Source: Galliscardovia ingluviei (GTDB taxonomy: Bacteria > Actinomycetota > Actinomycetes > Actinomycetales > Bifidobacteriaceae). Taken from it: a stretch of DNA of 64,000 nucleotides. Location: the NCBI RefSeq assembly GCF_014635685.1, contig NZ_BMDH01000002.1:278472-342471 (forward strand), given 5' to 3'. Each line of letters begins with the position of its first letter. Within the stretch, counting starts at the first letter, position 1. A model generated the notes under the pieces. The model ran no database searches. It saw only the letters and a program-made list of their open reading frames with translations, and was not told where the DNA came from. Shown piece after piece: positions 19,023-29,265 of this stretch. The translations under genes were made by a program, and so were the position numbers.

Positions 19023-19331
19023 TCAGGCGATCGCGGTGATCTTCACCACGGTCAACTTCTGGCGATGACCCTTGCGACGAGCCACACCAGTCTTGTTCTT
19101 GAACTTCTGAATGTGGATCTTTGGACCCTTAGCCTCATCATCCACAACCTCAGCCTTGACTGACACCTTGGCCAAATCCTTAGCTGCGGTAACAACCTTT
19201 GTGCCATCGACGAGCAGAGCTACTGGGAACTCTACAGTCTCGCCCTTCTTTGCCTCAAGACGGTTGACGATGATTGTGCTGCCAACCTCAACCTTTTCTT
19301 GGTGGCCACCGGCCTTTACAATCGCGTACAT
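19023..19331 (-). CDS. rplU: 50S ribosomal protein L21
   Basis: 102-residue L21. I start it at ATG 19331 ([17 protein letters not shown]), the universal L21 start; the open frame runs 16 residues further upstream without family support. AAGGA lies about 10 bp upstream. It has the typical [19 protein letters not shown]-terminus. First gene of rplU-rpmA, directly downstream of the RNase E/G gene, an order common in bacteria. Confidence 0.97.
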   Translation of the reverse strand: MYAIVKAGGHQEKVEVGSTIIVNRLEAKKGETVEFPVALLVDGTKVVTAAKDLAKVSVKAEVVDDEAKGPKIHIQKFKNKTGVARRKGHRQKLTVVKITAIA

Positions 19332-19479
19332 AGCTTGTATCCTTGCCTGTATTTGCCTGTTTTCAACGCTTCTTGCCATCTAGCTGCACACGCCTCATGC
19401 AGGCATGGCTAGACACCGACTATCAAGACTACACATATGCCAAGACTTTTGCAACTTATATGGCAACACGTCCAAATTT

Positions 19480-22400
19480 CTACTCATTATCTTGGAATTC
19501 ATTCTCAGATGAAGCGGAGTCATGTTGCTCTTGCTCATGGTTTGGCACTTCATGTGCTTGCGCTTCGTGATCCTGTGCCTCATGCGCCTGTGCTCGGCGC
19601 TCTTCACTAGCAGCTTGAGCCGCGGCAGCAATCCGAGCCAACTTATCTTTGACTTCCTGAGAAGACGCTTGCGGAATAGCAGTATCTTCTTTAGCAGGTT
19701 TGCTCTCCACATTATGCACATACTTATGTGTGCTAATAAATGGATCGCCACCCTTAAGCGCATATGGATCATCATATTTTGCAGAAACTGTCGGTTCGTC
19801 ATGCAAAATAAATCCACGACCCTTACATGTTGGGCACTCTTCTGAGAATGCCTCCACTAAGCCTTGCCCTACACGCTTACGTGTCATTTGGACAAGACCA
19901 AGCGAAGTTACTTCTGCAACCTGATGTTTTGTGCGGTCTCTTGCTAAACATTCGACAAGTCGGCGCAACACCAGATCGCGGTTTGCTGGCATTACCATGT
20001 CAACAAAGTCAATCATTACCATGCCGCCAATATCACGCAAACGCAATTGGCGAGCAATTTCTTCAGCAGCTTCCAGATTACATCTGGTTACTGTTTCCTC
20101 TAAAGACTTGCCTTTGCCAATAAAACGTCCGGTATTGACATCAATAGTGGTCATGGCTTCTGTACGGTCAATGACTAACGAACCACCAGAAGGCAAGTAC
20201 ACTTTGCGCTCCATGCCTTTACGCAACTGGCTGTCAATACGCCATTGATCAAATACATCATTGCCTTGGTGCTCTGCTGGGTCCCAACGCTCAAGTTTAT
20301 TTTGCAAGTCAGGAGCCATAGTCTCAAGGTATTCTTGAATACGGTCATACACCGTATCACCTTCGACGACGAGCTTGTTGAAATCGTCGTTGAAAATATC
20401 ACGCACTACGCGGATAGCAACATCCGGTTCGCCTTTAAGTAGCTTTGGTCGCTTGGAATTACGTGCTTTTTCTTCATTTTTCTGCACTTTTTCCCACTGA
20501 CGCACCAGAGATTGCAGATCTTTTTCAATAGCTTCTGCAGACGCGCCTTCTGCCGCAGTTCGAATAATAATGCCCATATTTTCTGGCGCAATATTGGCAA
20601 TAATCGACTTCAAACGGGCACGTTCACGCTCTGGCAACTTACGGCTTACACCTGTCATACCGCCAGATGGCACTAATACCAAGAACCTGCCGGCAAGCGT
20701 TACTTGTGAAGTTAAGCGAGCGCCTTTATGCCCAATTGGATCTTTGGTGACCTGCACTAAGACTGGATCACCTGACTTGTATGCAAGTTCAATGCGTCGT
20801 GGCTGACCCTCTAATCGCGTACTATCCCAGTTCACTTCTCCGGCGTAGAGCACACCGTTGCGTGGCTGTCCGATATCAACGAATGCCGCTTCCATACTTG
20901 GTAGCACATTCTGCACGCGACCCAAATAAATATTGCCTACTGCTGATACTTCTTGAATATCAGACACATAGTGTTCTACAAGAATGCTGTCCTCAATAAC
21001 CGAGATTTGTGTGTGCTGATCCTTCTCACGCACTACCATGAGACGGTTCACGTGCTCGCGACGTGCAAGGAAATCTTGCTCAAGAAGTGTGGATTGACGC
21101 GAACGATCTCGGCGATTATCGCGGCGGCGCTGCTTTTTCGCTTCCAGACGTGTAGAGCCTTCGATATCGGTAATTTCGTCAATATACTGCTGCTTGCGAG
21201 AGCGACGAATCGTTGGCTCTTCTTCGGTTTCGTCTGTTTTGCGACGACGGCGACGACGGCGCGTCAGTGTGGTAGTAGCGTCATCGTCATCTGTATTGGC
21301 GTTGGCATTGCGATTGCGCTTTGCACTGCGCCCAGCTGTGCGTTCATCTCGAGCATTATCGTGCTCTTCATCCAATGACGCTGATTCATGTTCTGAGGCG
21401 TTCTCGTCTTCATCATGGCGCTGTGATGTTTGGCCTTGGCGATCGCGATCTTGGTTCGACCGTGAATGGCTTGCACGACGGCGGCGACGGCGAGTACGCA
21501 TCGGTGTGGACTCTTCTTCAGCGTCAAGGTCAAAATCAGAAAAGTCTGCACCTTCTTCATTATCTAATTCGTCGATTGGCGTGTAATCAATATCGTCATA
21601 TTGCAGATCTTCTTCAATATGTTCTACTTCTGCCGCCGCTCTGCGTTCTTGCGCATTAAGCCTGCGATTGCGGCTCTTTTTACGGGTTGCTTGTGTAGTT
21701 TCCTGTTCTACTGCATCACGGTTACCGCGCACATGGTCTGTACGATCCTGATTATCTTGCTCAACTTCATGGCGATGAGTATGCGATGTTGCTTGCTGAG
21801 TAGCCTGCTCTTCTTCTTGGCTACGGCGGTTACGACGAGTGCGCGACTTATTTTGACGATCTGAGCGATCCTGACGGTCTTGCTTATCTTGGCGATTACG
21901 CCGTGAAGTGTCGTGCTGCGTTGATGCATCTGCCGTATCATCTGCTTCATTATTGCGCTGTGCGTATGAGTTGCGTGTATGCGCTGGCAATACTGGCTCT
22001 TGGAAGAGTAGTGAAGTCATTGGGCGCACCGGAGGAAGGGCTTGATGTTCTTCCTCAGGAAGTGCAGAAAATGCCACTGCCGTTTGCGGACGGTGCACAT
22101 GAGCCGACTGTGGCTGTGCTGTATCTACCACACTATCCTGTGATTGTGATGATTGTGATTGCGATGATTGCGCCTGTGCTTGTGGCTGCGCTTGATGCTG
22201 GTTTTGCACATCAGCTTGACGAGCCAGTACCTTGTGTTCATGGCTTACTCGTTCTAGCGCTTGAGACCGCTTTTGCTCAATTTCATCTTCAATACCAGGG
22301 TCGGTAAAGAATTCTTGTGCTAAAGCGTCGATACGTGCTTTACGAGCAATATCTATAGTTCGTGTACCAGTAGCACCAGTATACTGAGCGCTGCGTTTAC

Positions 22401-22770
22401 GGCTGGTACCGCGTGTGCGTTGAGATTTGCTTTGTTCCTGATGAGGCTGCGTAGCGTTATTTGATTCTACTGCTTTATCAGACTGCACTTCCTGCTTAGT
22501 TTGAGCCTCTTGTGCTTCTTGCTGAGTTTCTTGTACTGCCTGCACATCTTGAACACTGGGCTCTTGATGAGCCTGTTCCTGATGATCAGATTGCACATGC
22601 ACTGGTAATTTCGCGCCTGCAGCTCCAGTAGCGCGCACTACACGACGTCCACCTCGACGGCGGCGCGTTGTTGTCCCAGTAACTCCCTGACTTTCTGTCT
22701 GCTCAGCACTATGGGACACAACGGATACATGACCGCTGTGCGCAGCAGATTCTTGTTGTTCAGTTGTCAC
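19480..22770 (-). CDS. rne: Ribonuclease E/G
   Basis: Endoribonuclease that processes rRNA and initiates mRNA decay. I place the start at GTG 22770 because AAGGAG lies five bases upstream; the open frame continues 16 residues further without support. Length 1096 aa. Residues 1-~590 are a disordered, Gln/Glu/Arg/Asp-rich extension with basic clusters (RTRRRRRRASHSR, RRRRRRKTDETEEE). Then come the S1 RNA-binding domain (~600-690, GNIYLGRVQNVLPSMEAAF), the catalytic core with TTIDVNTGRF and MIDFVDM supplying the two metal-binding Asp residues (near 873 and 918), and the Zn-link CPTCKGRG near 985. A Gln/Ala/Glu tail ends the protein. A large N-terminal disordered region is known for actinobacterial RNase E, unlike the C-terminal scaffold of E. 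coli. Confidence 0.95.
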   Translation of the reverse strand: MTTEQQESAAHSGHVSVVSHSAEQTESQGVTGTTTRRRRGGRRVVRATGAAGAKLPVHVQSDHQEQAHQEPSVQDVQAVQETQQEAQEAQTKQEVQSDKAVESNNATQPHQEQSKSQRTRGTSRKRSAQYTGATGTRTIDIARKARIDALAQEFFTDPGIEDEIEQKRSQALERVSHEHKVLARQADVQNQHQAQPQAQAQSSQSQSSQSQDSVVDTAQPQSAHVHRPQTAVAFSALPEEEHQALPPVRPMTSLLFQEPVLPAHTRNSYAQRNNEADDTADASTQHDTSRRNRQDKQDRQDRSDRQNKSRTRRNRRSQEEEQATQQATSHTHRHEVEQDNQDRTDHVRGNRDAVEQETTQATRKKSRNRRLNAQERRAAAEVEHIEEDLQYDDIDYTPIDELDNEEGADFSDFDLDAEEESTPMRTRRRRRRASHSRSNQDRDRQGQTSQRHDEDENASEHESASLDEEHDNARDERTAGRSAKRNRNANANTDDDDATTTLTRRRRRRRKTDETEEEPTIRRSRKQQYIDEITDIEGSTRLEAKKQRRRDNRRDRSRQSTLLEQDFLARREHVNRLMVVREKDQHTQISVIEDSILVEHYVSDIQEVSAVGNIYLGRVQNVLPSMEAAFVDIGQPRNGVLYAGEVNWDSTRLEGQPRRIELAYKSGDPVLVQVTKDPIGHKGARLTSQVTLAGRFLVLVPSGGMTGVSRKLPERERARLKSIIANIAPENMGIIIRTAAEGASAEAIEKDLQSLVRQWEKVQKNEEKARNSKRPKLLKGEPDVAIRVVRDIFNDDFNKLVVEGDTVYDRIQEYLETMAPDLQNKLERWDPAEHQGNDVFDQWRIDSQLRKGMERKVYLPSGGSLVIDRTEAMTTIDVNTGRFIGKGKSLEETVTRCNLEAAEEIARQLRLRDIGGMVMIDFVDMVMPANRDLVLRRLVECLARDRTKHQVAEVTSLGLVQMTRKRVGQGLVEAFSEECPTCKGRGFILHDEPTVSAKYDDPYALKGGDPFISTHKYVHNVESKPAKEDTAIPQASSQEVKDKLARIAAAAQAASEERRAQAHEAQDHEAQAHEVPNHEQEQHDSASSENEFQDNE

Positions 22771-23051
22771 GAATGCTCCTTGACGGCATGCTGCATCATA
22801 CCGTACTCTCCAAGTCACTCTGGCGTACTCTCACCACGCACAGCGACGCCACTTGCGCGCCCTACTTGACTTACTCAAAAACGTCTATGCCTGTGCGGAC
22901 ACCACGCCCTCTCCGTCTCATACAACCTCACGCGAGAGGGGGATCAACGCACACACTATAAGTAGTATGCAGTTCTACCTTCTTTAGTATGGCACAACTC
23001 ATGCCCGAGTGTTGGCATATACGTTATTTCAAGGCGCTTCGGGTGTGTCAC

Positions 23052-24314
23052 CTACTGAACATTAAGCCACTTCGTCAAAATTTGAGCAAGTTCTGTCAGC
23101 TGACTATGCGGCAACTGTTCATCTGCTTTATGCGCTAATAATGGGTCGCCAGCACCTAAATTCACTGCTGGAATACCAAGCTGCGAGAAGCGTGCCACGT
23201 CAGTCCACCCCATTTTTGCAAGTGGCGCACGCCCTGTTTGTTCGAGCACAAGATCTGCAAGAGATTGCGCCATTGGAGTATCCATACCGGGTTTAGCTGC
23301 AGGAGATTCATCATGCATTTCAATGCCAAATCCTTCAAAAATGCCACCTGTTGCAATATGTTCTCCATTGCCTAATTCAGCCGCACAATCGGCACCCATT
23401 ACATGGGCTTTGGCTTGAGCAATACTTTGGTCTGGAGCAAATCGATAATTGACGTGTACGCGGCATTCATTTGGAATTACATTTGTACCTGTACCACCTT
23501 GAATCAAAGTAGCATTAAGACCTTCCCGATATACAAGCCCTCCTACTTCAATATTGCGTGGCTCATATGCTTCAAGACGAGAAAGCACAGTTGCCGCATG
23601 ATGGATAGCATTATCTCCCATCCACGCACGCGCCGAATGCGCAGCAATACCATGGCAGATCACATCAAAGCGGATAGTGCCATTGCATCCGCCTTCAATT
23701 CCACAACTCGTTGGCTCTCCAATAATGGCAAAATCTCCAGTAATCCAGTCTGGGTGATCGCGTACTACTTTGCCTAATCCATTCTTTTCTGCAACTACTT
23801 CTTCATGGTCATAGAATACATAAGTAATATCGTATTGCGCATCAGTCGCTGTCAATGCTAAGTACAGCATCACCGCATCCGATGCTTTCATATCGGTGGC
23901 GCCACGTCCCCAAAGCACTGCATCAGTTGGATATACTTCTTTAACATCTTGACGAATTTTTGGATCGCCTGGTTCAAGCCATTGCGGCGGGAAATTGTCG
24001 ATAATAGGCACCGTGTCAATATGTCCAGCCAAAATAACGCGCTGTGTTTTACCAAATGATGTTGTGGCAACAAGCGTATCGCCGTGGCGCTTAACCTCTA
24101 AATGTGGCGCCTGTCGCAATACTCGTTCTAAAGCGTCAGCAAGTGCCGTCTCATGATCTGAAACGGATTCCATATTCATGAGTGCCCATAACAATGCGTC
24201 AAGAGCTTCGCCCGACGAAGTGCGCACTGCAGCATGTGCAGTATCAATATGGTGTTGTACGACTTGTTCTAGTGTTGCCGTTGCATTATTTGGCATTACT
24301 TCTGGCTGAGTCAT
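23052..24314 (-). CDS. dapE: Succinyl-diaminopimelate desuccinylase (M20 family)
   Basis: 420-residue M20 metallohydrolase. Metal-ligand motifs are visible: GHIDTVPI near residue 95, GRGATDMKASDA near 138 and YDHEEVVAEKNG near 172, with the EE pair as base and ligand. GGCNGTIRFDVICHG and AHSARAWMGDNAIH lie in the dimerisation lid. The actinobacterial DapE subtype fits best. It releases succinate to give LL-diaminopimelate for lysine and peptidoglycan. A peptidase of related type is the alternative. Stand-alone gene; the Shine-Dalgarno before ATG 24314 is poor. Confidence 0.85.
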   Translation of the reverse strand: MTQPEVMPNNATATLEQVVQHHIDTAHAAVRTSSGEALDALLWALMNMESVSDHETALADALERVLRQAPHLEVKRHGDTLVATTSFGKTQRVILAGHIDTVPIIDNFPPQWLEPGDPKIRQDVKEVYPTDAVLWGRGATDMKASDAVMLYLALTATDAQYDITYVFYDHEEVVAEKNGLGKVVRDHPDWITGDFAIIGEPTSCGIEGGCNGTIRFDVICHGIAAHSARAWMGDNAIHHAATVLSRLEAYEPRNIEVGGLVYREGLNATLIQGGTGTNVIPNECRVHVNYRFAPDQSIAQAKAHVMGADCAAELGNGEHIATGGIFEGFGIEMHDESPAAKPGMDTPMAQSLADLVLEQTGRAPLAKMGWTDVARFSQLGIPAVNLGAGDPLLAHKADEQLPHSQLTELAQILTKWLNVQ

Positions 24315-24404
24315 GGCACTTATGCTACCGCATGCAGCTTTAGCATGGCATAATTAGTTCATATGCTAATCACCGTTCATATAGTGAGACTATGCTACTG
24401 CGAA

Positions 24405-25238
24405 CTAGAACAAATGCCAAGTCAACCGATGATATGCAGTTGGACCATGCTGAGCAATGGCACTGCGGTGAGCAGGAGAACCATAGCCCTTATTGCTCGC
24501 CCATGCATAATCATCCCACTGCGGGTTTGCATGAGCCAAATTACCCATCAGTTCATCACGAATCACTTTTGCAATTACCGCAGCAGCAGCCACACTTGCA
24601 CACTGCCTGTCAGCTTTTACCAAAGTATCTACTGCAATCGGCTCTAATAATTCGGGAGCATCAAATGAGCTAACCACCGGCGTAATGTAATCATTGGGAC
24701 CGTCCAAAATACCGGCAACTTTAAGCTCATGCCGCGCTAATACAGGCACTTGCGGAGTTTGTGAACCCAAACCGGCGATCGTGCCATTCCATTGAGGACT
24801 AATCACGCAATTAGGAGCCAAAGCCGCCAAACCGGACTCCCCTAGCTCCGTGTGCTTGCCAGTAGTTAGCAGCATTTCAATTTCATTAAGCGCGCGCACT
24901 GCAGCAACACCAAGCGCATAAGTAATGCCCCACTCATCGACTTCCCCAGCACTTACCGCACCAACTGCCCACGCAGCACACCAATGTTGCAACGGATGTA
25001 GTAGTGACTGACGGCGCACCTCAGTAAGAATCTTTGAATCGGCAACACCAGAAGGTACGCGCCACTGCGCCTCTTCCTCACTATCACGCGCTAACAGCGC
25101 CACAGCGCCGACCATAGCAGGACCGGCAAGTGAACCGCGACCAACCTCATCAAAACCAACAACCACATTATGCTCTTTTTGAGCAAGCTGATGCTCGATA
25201 TCGAGTGTTGGAACAAGACGAGGAATAAGAGTCGCCAT
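24405..25238 (-). CDS. rnhB: Ribonuclease HII
   Basis: 277-residue RNase HII, removing ribonucleotides from RNA-DNA hybrids. GFDEVGRGSLAGP near residue 27 supplies the first catalytic Asp-Glu, VADSKILTEVRRQ and the later SVAAAAVIAKVIRDELM the rest of the active site, and KGYGSPAHRSAI closes the fold. The ATG at 25238 overlaps the lepB stop (TGATG) with GGAGG upstream; the GTG one codon earlier is less likely. Order rplS-lepB-rnhB is the standard actinobacterial one. Confidence 0.94.
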   Translation of the reverse strand: MATLIPRLVPTLDIEHQLAQKEHNVVVGFDEVGRGSLAGPAMVGAVALLARDSEEEAQWRVPSGVADSKILTEVRRQSLLHPLQHWCAAWAVGAVSAGEVDEWGITYALGVAAVRALNEIEMLLTTGKHTELGESGLAALAPNCVISPQWNGTIAGLGSQTPQVPVLARHELKVAGILDGPNDYITPVVSSFDAPELLEPIAVDTLVKADRQCASVAAAAVIAKVIRDELMGNLAHANPQWDDYAWASNKGYGSPAHRSAIAQHGPTAYHRLTWHLF

Positions 25239-25993
25239 CACCGAACCTCCGTTATACCACCTACACCATCAAACATACCCGATGGTCGTGCAAGAGACGA
25301 CCACTGTGTCACAGGCCAATACACAGCAAGTGCCACACCCTCCACATTGTGGATTGGCACAAGCCCTTGATTACCATCTTCTTGGTGCAGACGCGAATCT
25401 GCCGAGTTTGAGCGGTTATCGCCCATTACAAACAGATTACCATCAGTTACCGTAATAGAAAACGGTATATCGCTAGGGTTTACTCCCGGTTTGCGAATAG
25501 CAGAATCATCAATCGCTACACCGTTAATAGTAATTGGCGCTCCATTGCCCTTACACGCAACCACATCGCCCGGCAAACCTATAACACGTTTAATCAAATA
25601 TTCTTTCGTATCAATAGAAAACAGTCGCGAGGAGGTTGTAGCACCCTCTAACCAATGTGCCGGGTCCTTAAACACAATCACATCGCCGCGTTTAATGCCA
25701 CCCCCTATCCCGGGGGTTAAGCGCGTAGTAATAACCTGATCCCCAATTTGCAAAGTATCCATCATGGAACCTGAGGGAATCTCATACACACCAAAAACAA
25801 ATAATCGCAGCAGCAGCACCACAATAATAGGAATGCCGCCCCAAATAGCAAAGTCTTTGAACGTAAAGGCTTCCGGCTCCGAAGACTGGGACTGTTGTAA
25901 TTGAGAAGTGCGAAACCCAGACTGCACAACACGCACAGGCATATTCCGCCTTGATGCGATATGTGAACCACTTACTCGTGACTGTCTGAGCAT
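25238..25993 (-). CDS. lepB: Signal peptidase I
   Basis: 251 aa. A basic N-terminal tail, one membrane helix (~residues 50-70, IWGGIPIIVVLLLRLFVFGV), then the catalytic Ser in PSGSMMDTLQIGDQV (Ser76) and the general-base Lys in IKRVIGLPGD (Lys135). The C-terminal box VMGDNRSNSADSR is the SPase I signature. It cleaves signal peptides of exported proteins, which here include the two sortase-anchored proteins. One-base overlap with rnhB downstream. Confidence 0.95.
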   Translation of the reverse strand: MLRQSRVSGSHIASRRNMPVRVVQSGFRTSQLQQSQSSEPEAFTFKDFAIWGGIPIIVVLLLRLFVFGVYEIPSGSMMDTLQIGDQVITTRLTPGIGGGIKRGDVIVFKDPAHWLEGATTSSRLFSIDTKEYLIKRVIGLPGDVVACKGNGAPITINGVAIDDSAIRKPGVNPSDIPFSITVTDGNLFVMGDNRSNSADSRLHQEDGNQGLVPIHNVEGVALAVYWPVTQWSSLARPSGMFDGVGGITEVR

Positions 25994-26056
25994 ACCTCTC
26001 CAAGCCTTGTCAATTGCACAACACTATACAGGTTATACAAGTTTACTGTGCAATAC

Positions 26057-26092
26057 TTTGAAATATCTCTGAATTTTGAAATATCTCTGAAT
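26057..26092. repeat. 18-bp tandem repeat, two copies
   Basis: TTTGAAATATCTCTGAAT is repeated at 26057-26074 and 26075-26092, between rplS and lepB. It shares CTTTGAAATATCT with unit 1 of the array at 47718, so it may be a relic of the dispersed palindromic family. Confidence 0.75.
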
Positions 26093-26141
26093 CTGTATAT
26101 GAGTACTGTATACGGACAACTGTATACAAATATCAGTAAAC

Positions 26142-26182
26142 CCGTGGTCAAGAACTGTAAACCAGCTCTACACCAACGGGTT
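26142..26182 (-). terminator. Possible terminator after rplS
   Basis: AAACCCGTGG (about 26142-26151) and CCAACGGGTTT (about 26172-26182) form a stem with a bulge and a long loop just past the rplS stop. Weak T-run; it might only attenuate transcription into lepB. Confidence 0.5.
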
Positions 26183-26206
26183 TTACGTATGTAATCAGAC
26201 GCTAAA

Positions 26207-26575
26207 CTAGGCGTTCTGAGTATTGTCGCGACGCTCAACGATACGAGCTGCCTTACCGCGCAAATTACGCAAGTAGTACAGCTTAGCGCGGCGTACCTTG
26301 CCCTTGCGCACGAGCTCAATAGAGTCGATTGCTGGGGAGTGTACTGGGAAGCGACGCTCAACACCTACACCAAAGCTAATCTTGCGCACCATGAAGGTTT
26401 CACGCAAACCAGCACCCTGGCGTGCAATAACAACACCCTGGAAAGCCTGAATACGAGTGTTGTTACCTTCCTTAATATTGACGTTTACCTTAACGGTATC
26501 GCCTGGACGGAATGCTGGAATAGTAGCAACGTCCTTCATATGCTTAGCATCAAATGCTTCAATGGCGTTAACCAT
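26207..26575 (-). CDS. rplS: 50S ribosomal protein L19
   Basis: 122-residue L19 with [33 protein letters not shown] and the C-terminal [15 protein letters not shown]. It lies at the 30S-50S interface. GGAGGA precedes ATG 26575. lepB follows ~210 bp further on. Confidence 0.98.
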   Translation of the reverse strand: MVNAIEAFDAKHMKDVATIPAFRPGDTVKVNVNIKEGNNTRIQAFQGVVIARQGAGLRETFMVRKISFGVGVERRFPVHSPAIDSIELVRKGKVRRAKLYYLRNLRGKAARIVERRDNTQNA

Positions 26576-26932
26576 GATAATCCTCCATCACCGCCGTATG
26601 TCGGCTCCAGATAAGGAGCACTGCACGGAACACATTGTCCTAATTGCCCTACTGTTGTACAGCGCTCAAACGTTCCCCTCTGGTTTGCCATCGGGGGTGT
26701 GCTATCCGGTTGCTTCACTTCTGTGAAACCTAGACTCAAGCGACAATCGCCCATACGGCGGCAACTGCCGAGCACCGCATTAAGTGTAACTAAATACTGC
26801 GACACTCAATGCACTACAAACTCTAACTTTTCTGCCTAAGTATTATTTAGTTTCTACCTAGATAGTGCCCAGTTGCTAGAAATACTATGCAAATGCTGCC
26901 TATCTAGTTACAACCTAGATACTACCTAGTTG
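26576..26932. other. Intergenic region upstream of rplS
   Basis: 357 bp holding the rplS leader (26576-26790) and, near the flavoprotein stop, a degenerate repeat: variants of ACCTAGATACTACCTAGTTG occur several times between 26860 and 26945. No gene seen. Confidence 0.6.
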
Positions 26933-28519
26933 CTACTTAGATTCGTGATACGACTTCTCCGTATTAACCGACCACACATTCTTCTTCGAAGTCTTGCCAG
27001 TACGAATATTGCTGACAGCCTCGATTGCAGTGGCCATGGAATGATCCTGATTATTGTAATGATGCTGACCATTACGTCCAACGCAGTACAAATTACCGAA
27101 GGAATCAAGCCATTCAGTCAACTCATCAATACGACTGTAGGTATCAAAGTACGCTGGATATGCCTTTGGCACACGCTCGCGATGAGCGTCAAGCACATCC
27201 TGTTCGCCGCGAATAATCCCCATACGAGTGAGTTCGCGAATAGCAAAAGCACGTGCTTCTTCCTCACTCAAATTCCAGAATTCATCGCCTTCTTCGCAGA
27301 AGTACTCCAGACCAATCCATACAGTATGGTCCACATCCTTCACCAAATATGGGCTCCAGTTGTTGAAAATCTGGATACGACCTACCTTGTAGCCAGGGTC
27401 TTGCACATAAATCCAGCAATCTGGCACAATTGGAGGCGTACCAAGTGTTGGAATATTGGTGGTATTGCGAATTTGCAGGCGCTTGCATAGCAGACCAACA
27501 GTAACAAAATCACGATATGGCAACCCATTAGCAATGGTCTTCATATCTTCAGGAGCACCAGCCGCAGAAGCATCAACTGCATTAACCAGGTCCTTCAACG
27601 GCATAGAAGAAATAAACTCATCTGCCTCAAGCACCGTCTCATTGCCAGCAGGATCAGTGTAGGTTACTGAAGCAATACGCCCTGCGTCTTGACTAATCTT
27701 GGTCACGCGAGCATCGGTAATAACTTGCACACCATGCTCACGGCAGTTTTCTTCAACAGTTTCCCAGAGCTGACCTGGACCCAACTTTGGATACCAGAAT
27801 TCTTCAATTAACGAAGTCTCTACTTTAGAGGAATCCTGTTTTTTAGGAAGCAACTTCATAAAAGCATTCTTTAACACTTCGATAATGCTCAAGCCCTTGA
27901 CGCGCTGAGCTCCCCAATCTGCAGAAATTTGCGATGGGTGACGTCCCCAAAGCTTCTCAGTGTATCCTTCAAAGAACATGGAGTAGAGCTTGCGACCGAA
28001 GCGGTTAATGTAGAAGTTCTCCAAATTCGTCTCAGGCAGCTTATGGAATACCGACTTCAAATACGACATGCCAGCCACAAAAGTCAATGGCAAGCCCATA
28101 GCACGAATCGTGTTAGGAGACAGAGAAATTGGGTAATCAAAGAAGTGACGATTCCAGTAAATGCGGCTGACGCGATGGCGCTTAAGCATTACCTTATCAG
28201 TTTTTTCAGGATCTGGACCGCCTGGCTCTAAATCGTGGTGACGCCCAAGTTTGCGATCATCATACGAAGGAGCACCCTGTAGTGGCAGTACTTCCTTCCA
28301 CCATTGCATAATGCGGTCATCTTTTGAGAAGAAACGGTGTCCACCAATATCCATGCGGTTGCCGTTGTGCTTTACTGTGCGAGAGATGCCGCCAAATTCC
28401 TTGGTTGCCTCCAGCACAGTGACGTCATACTCGTGTGTATCGTCTTTTACCAATTCCCAAGCTGCGGTTAAACCTGCTGGACCGCCGCCAATAATAACCA
28501 CTGACTTACGTTCTGACAA
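26933..28519 (-). CDS. FAD-dependent oxidoreductase, UDP-galactopyranose mutase-like
   Basis: 528-residue flavoprotein of the amine-oxidase/UDP-galactopyranose mutase superfamily. An N-terminal Rossmann motif (VIIGGGPAGLTAAWEL, residues 8-23) is followed by GGHRFFSKDDRIMQWW, and a C-terminal FAD-closing segment reads GQHHYNNQDHSMATAIEAV. It starts with TTG at 28519, supported by AGGAG six bases upstream and no nearer ATG. The exact reaction cannot be read from sequence: actinobacterial relatives are annotated as protoporphyrinogen oxidase-like or as mutases in cell-surface glycan synthesis. No glycan cluster surrounds it here. Confidence 0.75.
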   Translation of the reverse strand: MSERKSVVIIGGGPAGLTAAWELVKDDTHEYDVTVLEATKEFGGISRTVKHNGNRMDIGGHRFFSKDDRIMQWWKEVLPLQGAPSYDDRKLGRHHDLEPGGPDPEKTDKVMLKRHRVSRIYWNRHFFDYPISLSPNTIRAMGLPLTFVAGMSYLKSVFHKLPETNLENFYINRFGRKLYSMFFEGYTEKLWGRHPSQISADWGAQRVKGLSIIEVLKNAFMKLLPKKQDSSKVETSLIEEFWYPKLGPGQLWETVEENCREHGVQVITDARVTKISQDAGRIASVTYTDPAGNETVLEADEFISSMPLKDLVNAVDASAAGAPEDMKTIANGLPYRDFVTVGLLCKRLQIRNTTNIPTLGTPPIVPDCWIYVQDPGYKVGRIQIFNNWSPYLVKDVDHTVWIGLEYFCEEGDEFWNLSEEEARAFAIRELTRMGIIRGEQDVLDAHRERVPKAYPAYFDTYSRIDELTEWLDSFGNLYCVGRNGQHHYNNQDHSMATAIEAVSNIRTGKTSKKNVWSVNTEKSYHESK

Positions 28520-28953
28520 AGTGTACTCCTACTCGCGGCGCCGCCGCTTTTCAGTATGGTTCTCTATATATCTCGTTGTATATCGTTGTTACGTTTTCGC
28601 GTGCTAGTACTGCGCTTACTACAACACATACTTACCGCAATACATACTTACTACGCGCAGAAACGCTTTATTACAGCACTCCTCACGCCAAGTATGCGAT
28701 AAACATGGCTTAGCAGACAGCTCGCACGTCACGTTACGGTCAAACCACTACGCGCTCTAGTTAAGCCACTAGAGCACAATTAGCTAGCGTTAAGCATAGT
28801 ACAAGGGCATAACGAACAAGAGCAGTGTTCACAATTCTTGCACGTGAGTATGCAATAATACGAGCAAAATGTTAGATATTGCATAGCTGCGTACACATTG
28901 CATGCACGTATATTGCATAGCTGAGTACACATTGCACACACTACATGCGTATG
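28520..28953. other. Gene-free stretch upstream of the flavoprotein
   Basis: 434 bp without a credible gene. It contains a 34-bp tandem repeat (28877-28944) and short repeats of ATACATACTTACTAC near 28625-28655. Confidence 0.6.
28877..28944. repeat. 34-bp tandem repeat, two copies
   Basis: Units beginning TATTGCATAGCTG at 28877 and 28911 share ...GTACACATTGCA, a period of 34 bp, with a decayed continuation toward the DUF2469 stop. Confidence 0.8.
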
Positions 28954-29265
28954 CTACATACTATCTGGAATATCTAAATCCGTTTTTTGCACTTCCTCAA
29001 CATTCACATCCTTAAACGTCACAATGCGAACATTGCGCACAAAGCGTGTTGGACGATACACATCCCACACCCATGCATCTGTTAATTGCACATCAAAGTA
29101 CACATCTTGCCCTGCAGAACGCACATTAAAATCTACTTTATTCGCTAAATAAAAGCGTCGCTCTGTTTCCACAACATAGGTGAATAATTTAATTACGTCA
29201 CGATACTCGCGATAGAGGGCAAGCTCCGCCTCAGTTTCGTAATTATCTAAATCTTCAGCGCTCAT
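28954..29265 (-). CDS. DUF2469 family protein
   Basis: 103-residue actinobacterial conserved protein, recognised by MSAEDLDNYETEAELALYRE, YVVETERRFYLANKVDF and WVWDVYRPTRFVRNVRIVTF. In Mycobacterium the homologue (Rv2901c) is adjacent to rnhB-lepB-rplS; here it has moved ~4 kb away but stays in the same neighbourhood. ATG 29265 overlaps the stop of the preceding acetyltransferase (ATGA) and has GGGAGA upstream, so the two are coupled. Function unknown. Confidence 0.88.
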   Translation of the reverse strand: MSAEDLDNYETEAELALYREYRDVIKLFTYVVETERRFYLANKVDFNVRSAGQDVYFDVQLTDAWVWDVYRPTRFVRNVRIVTFKDVNVEEVQKTDLDIPDSM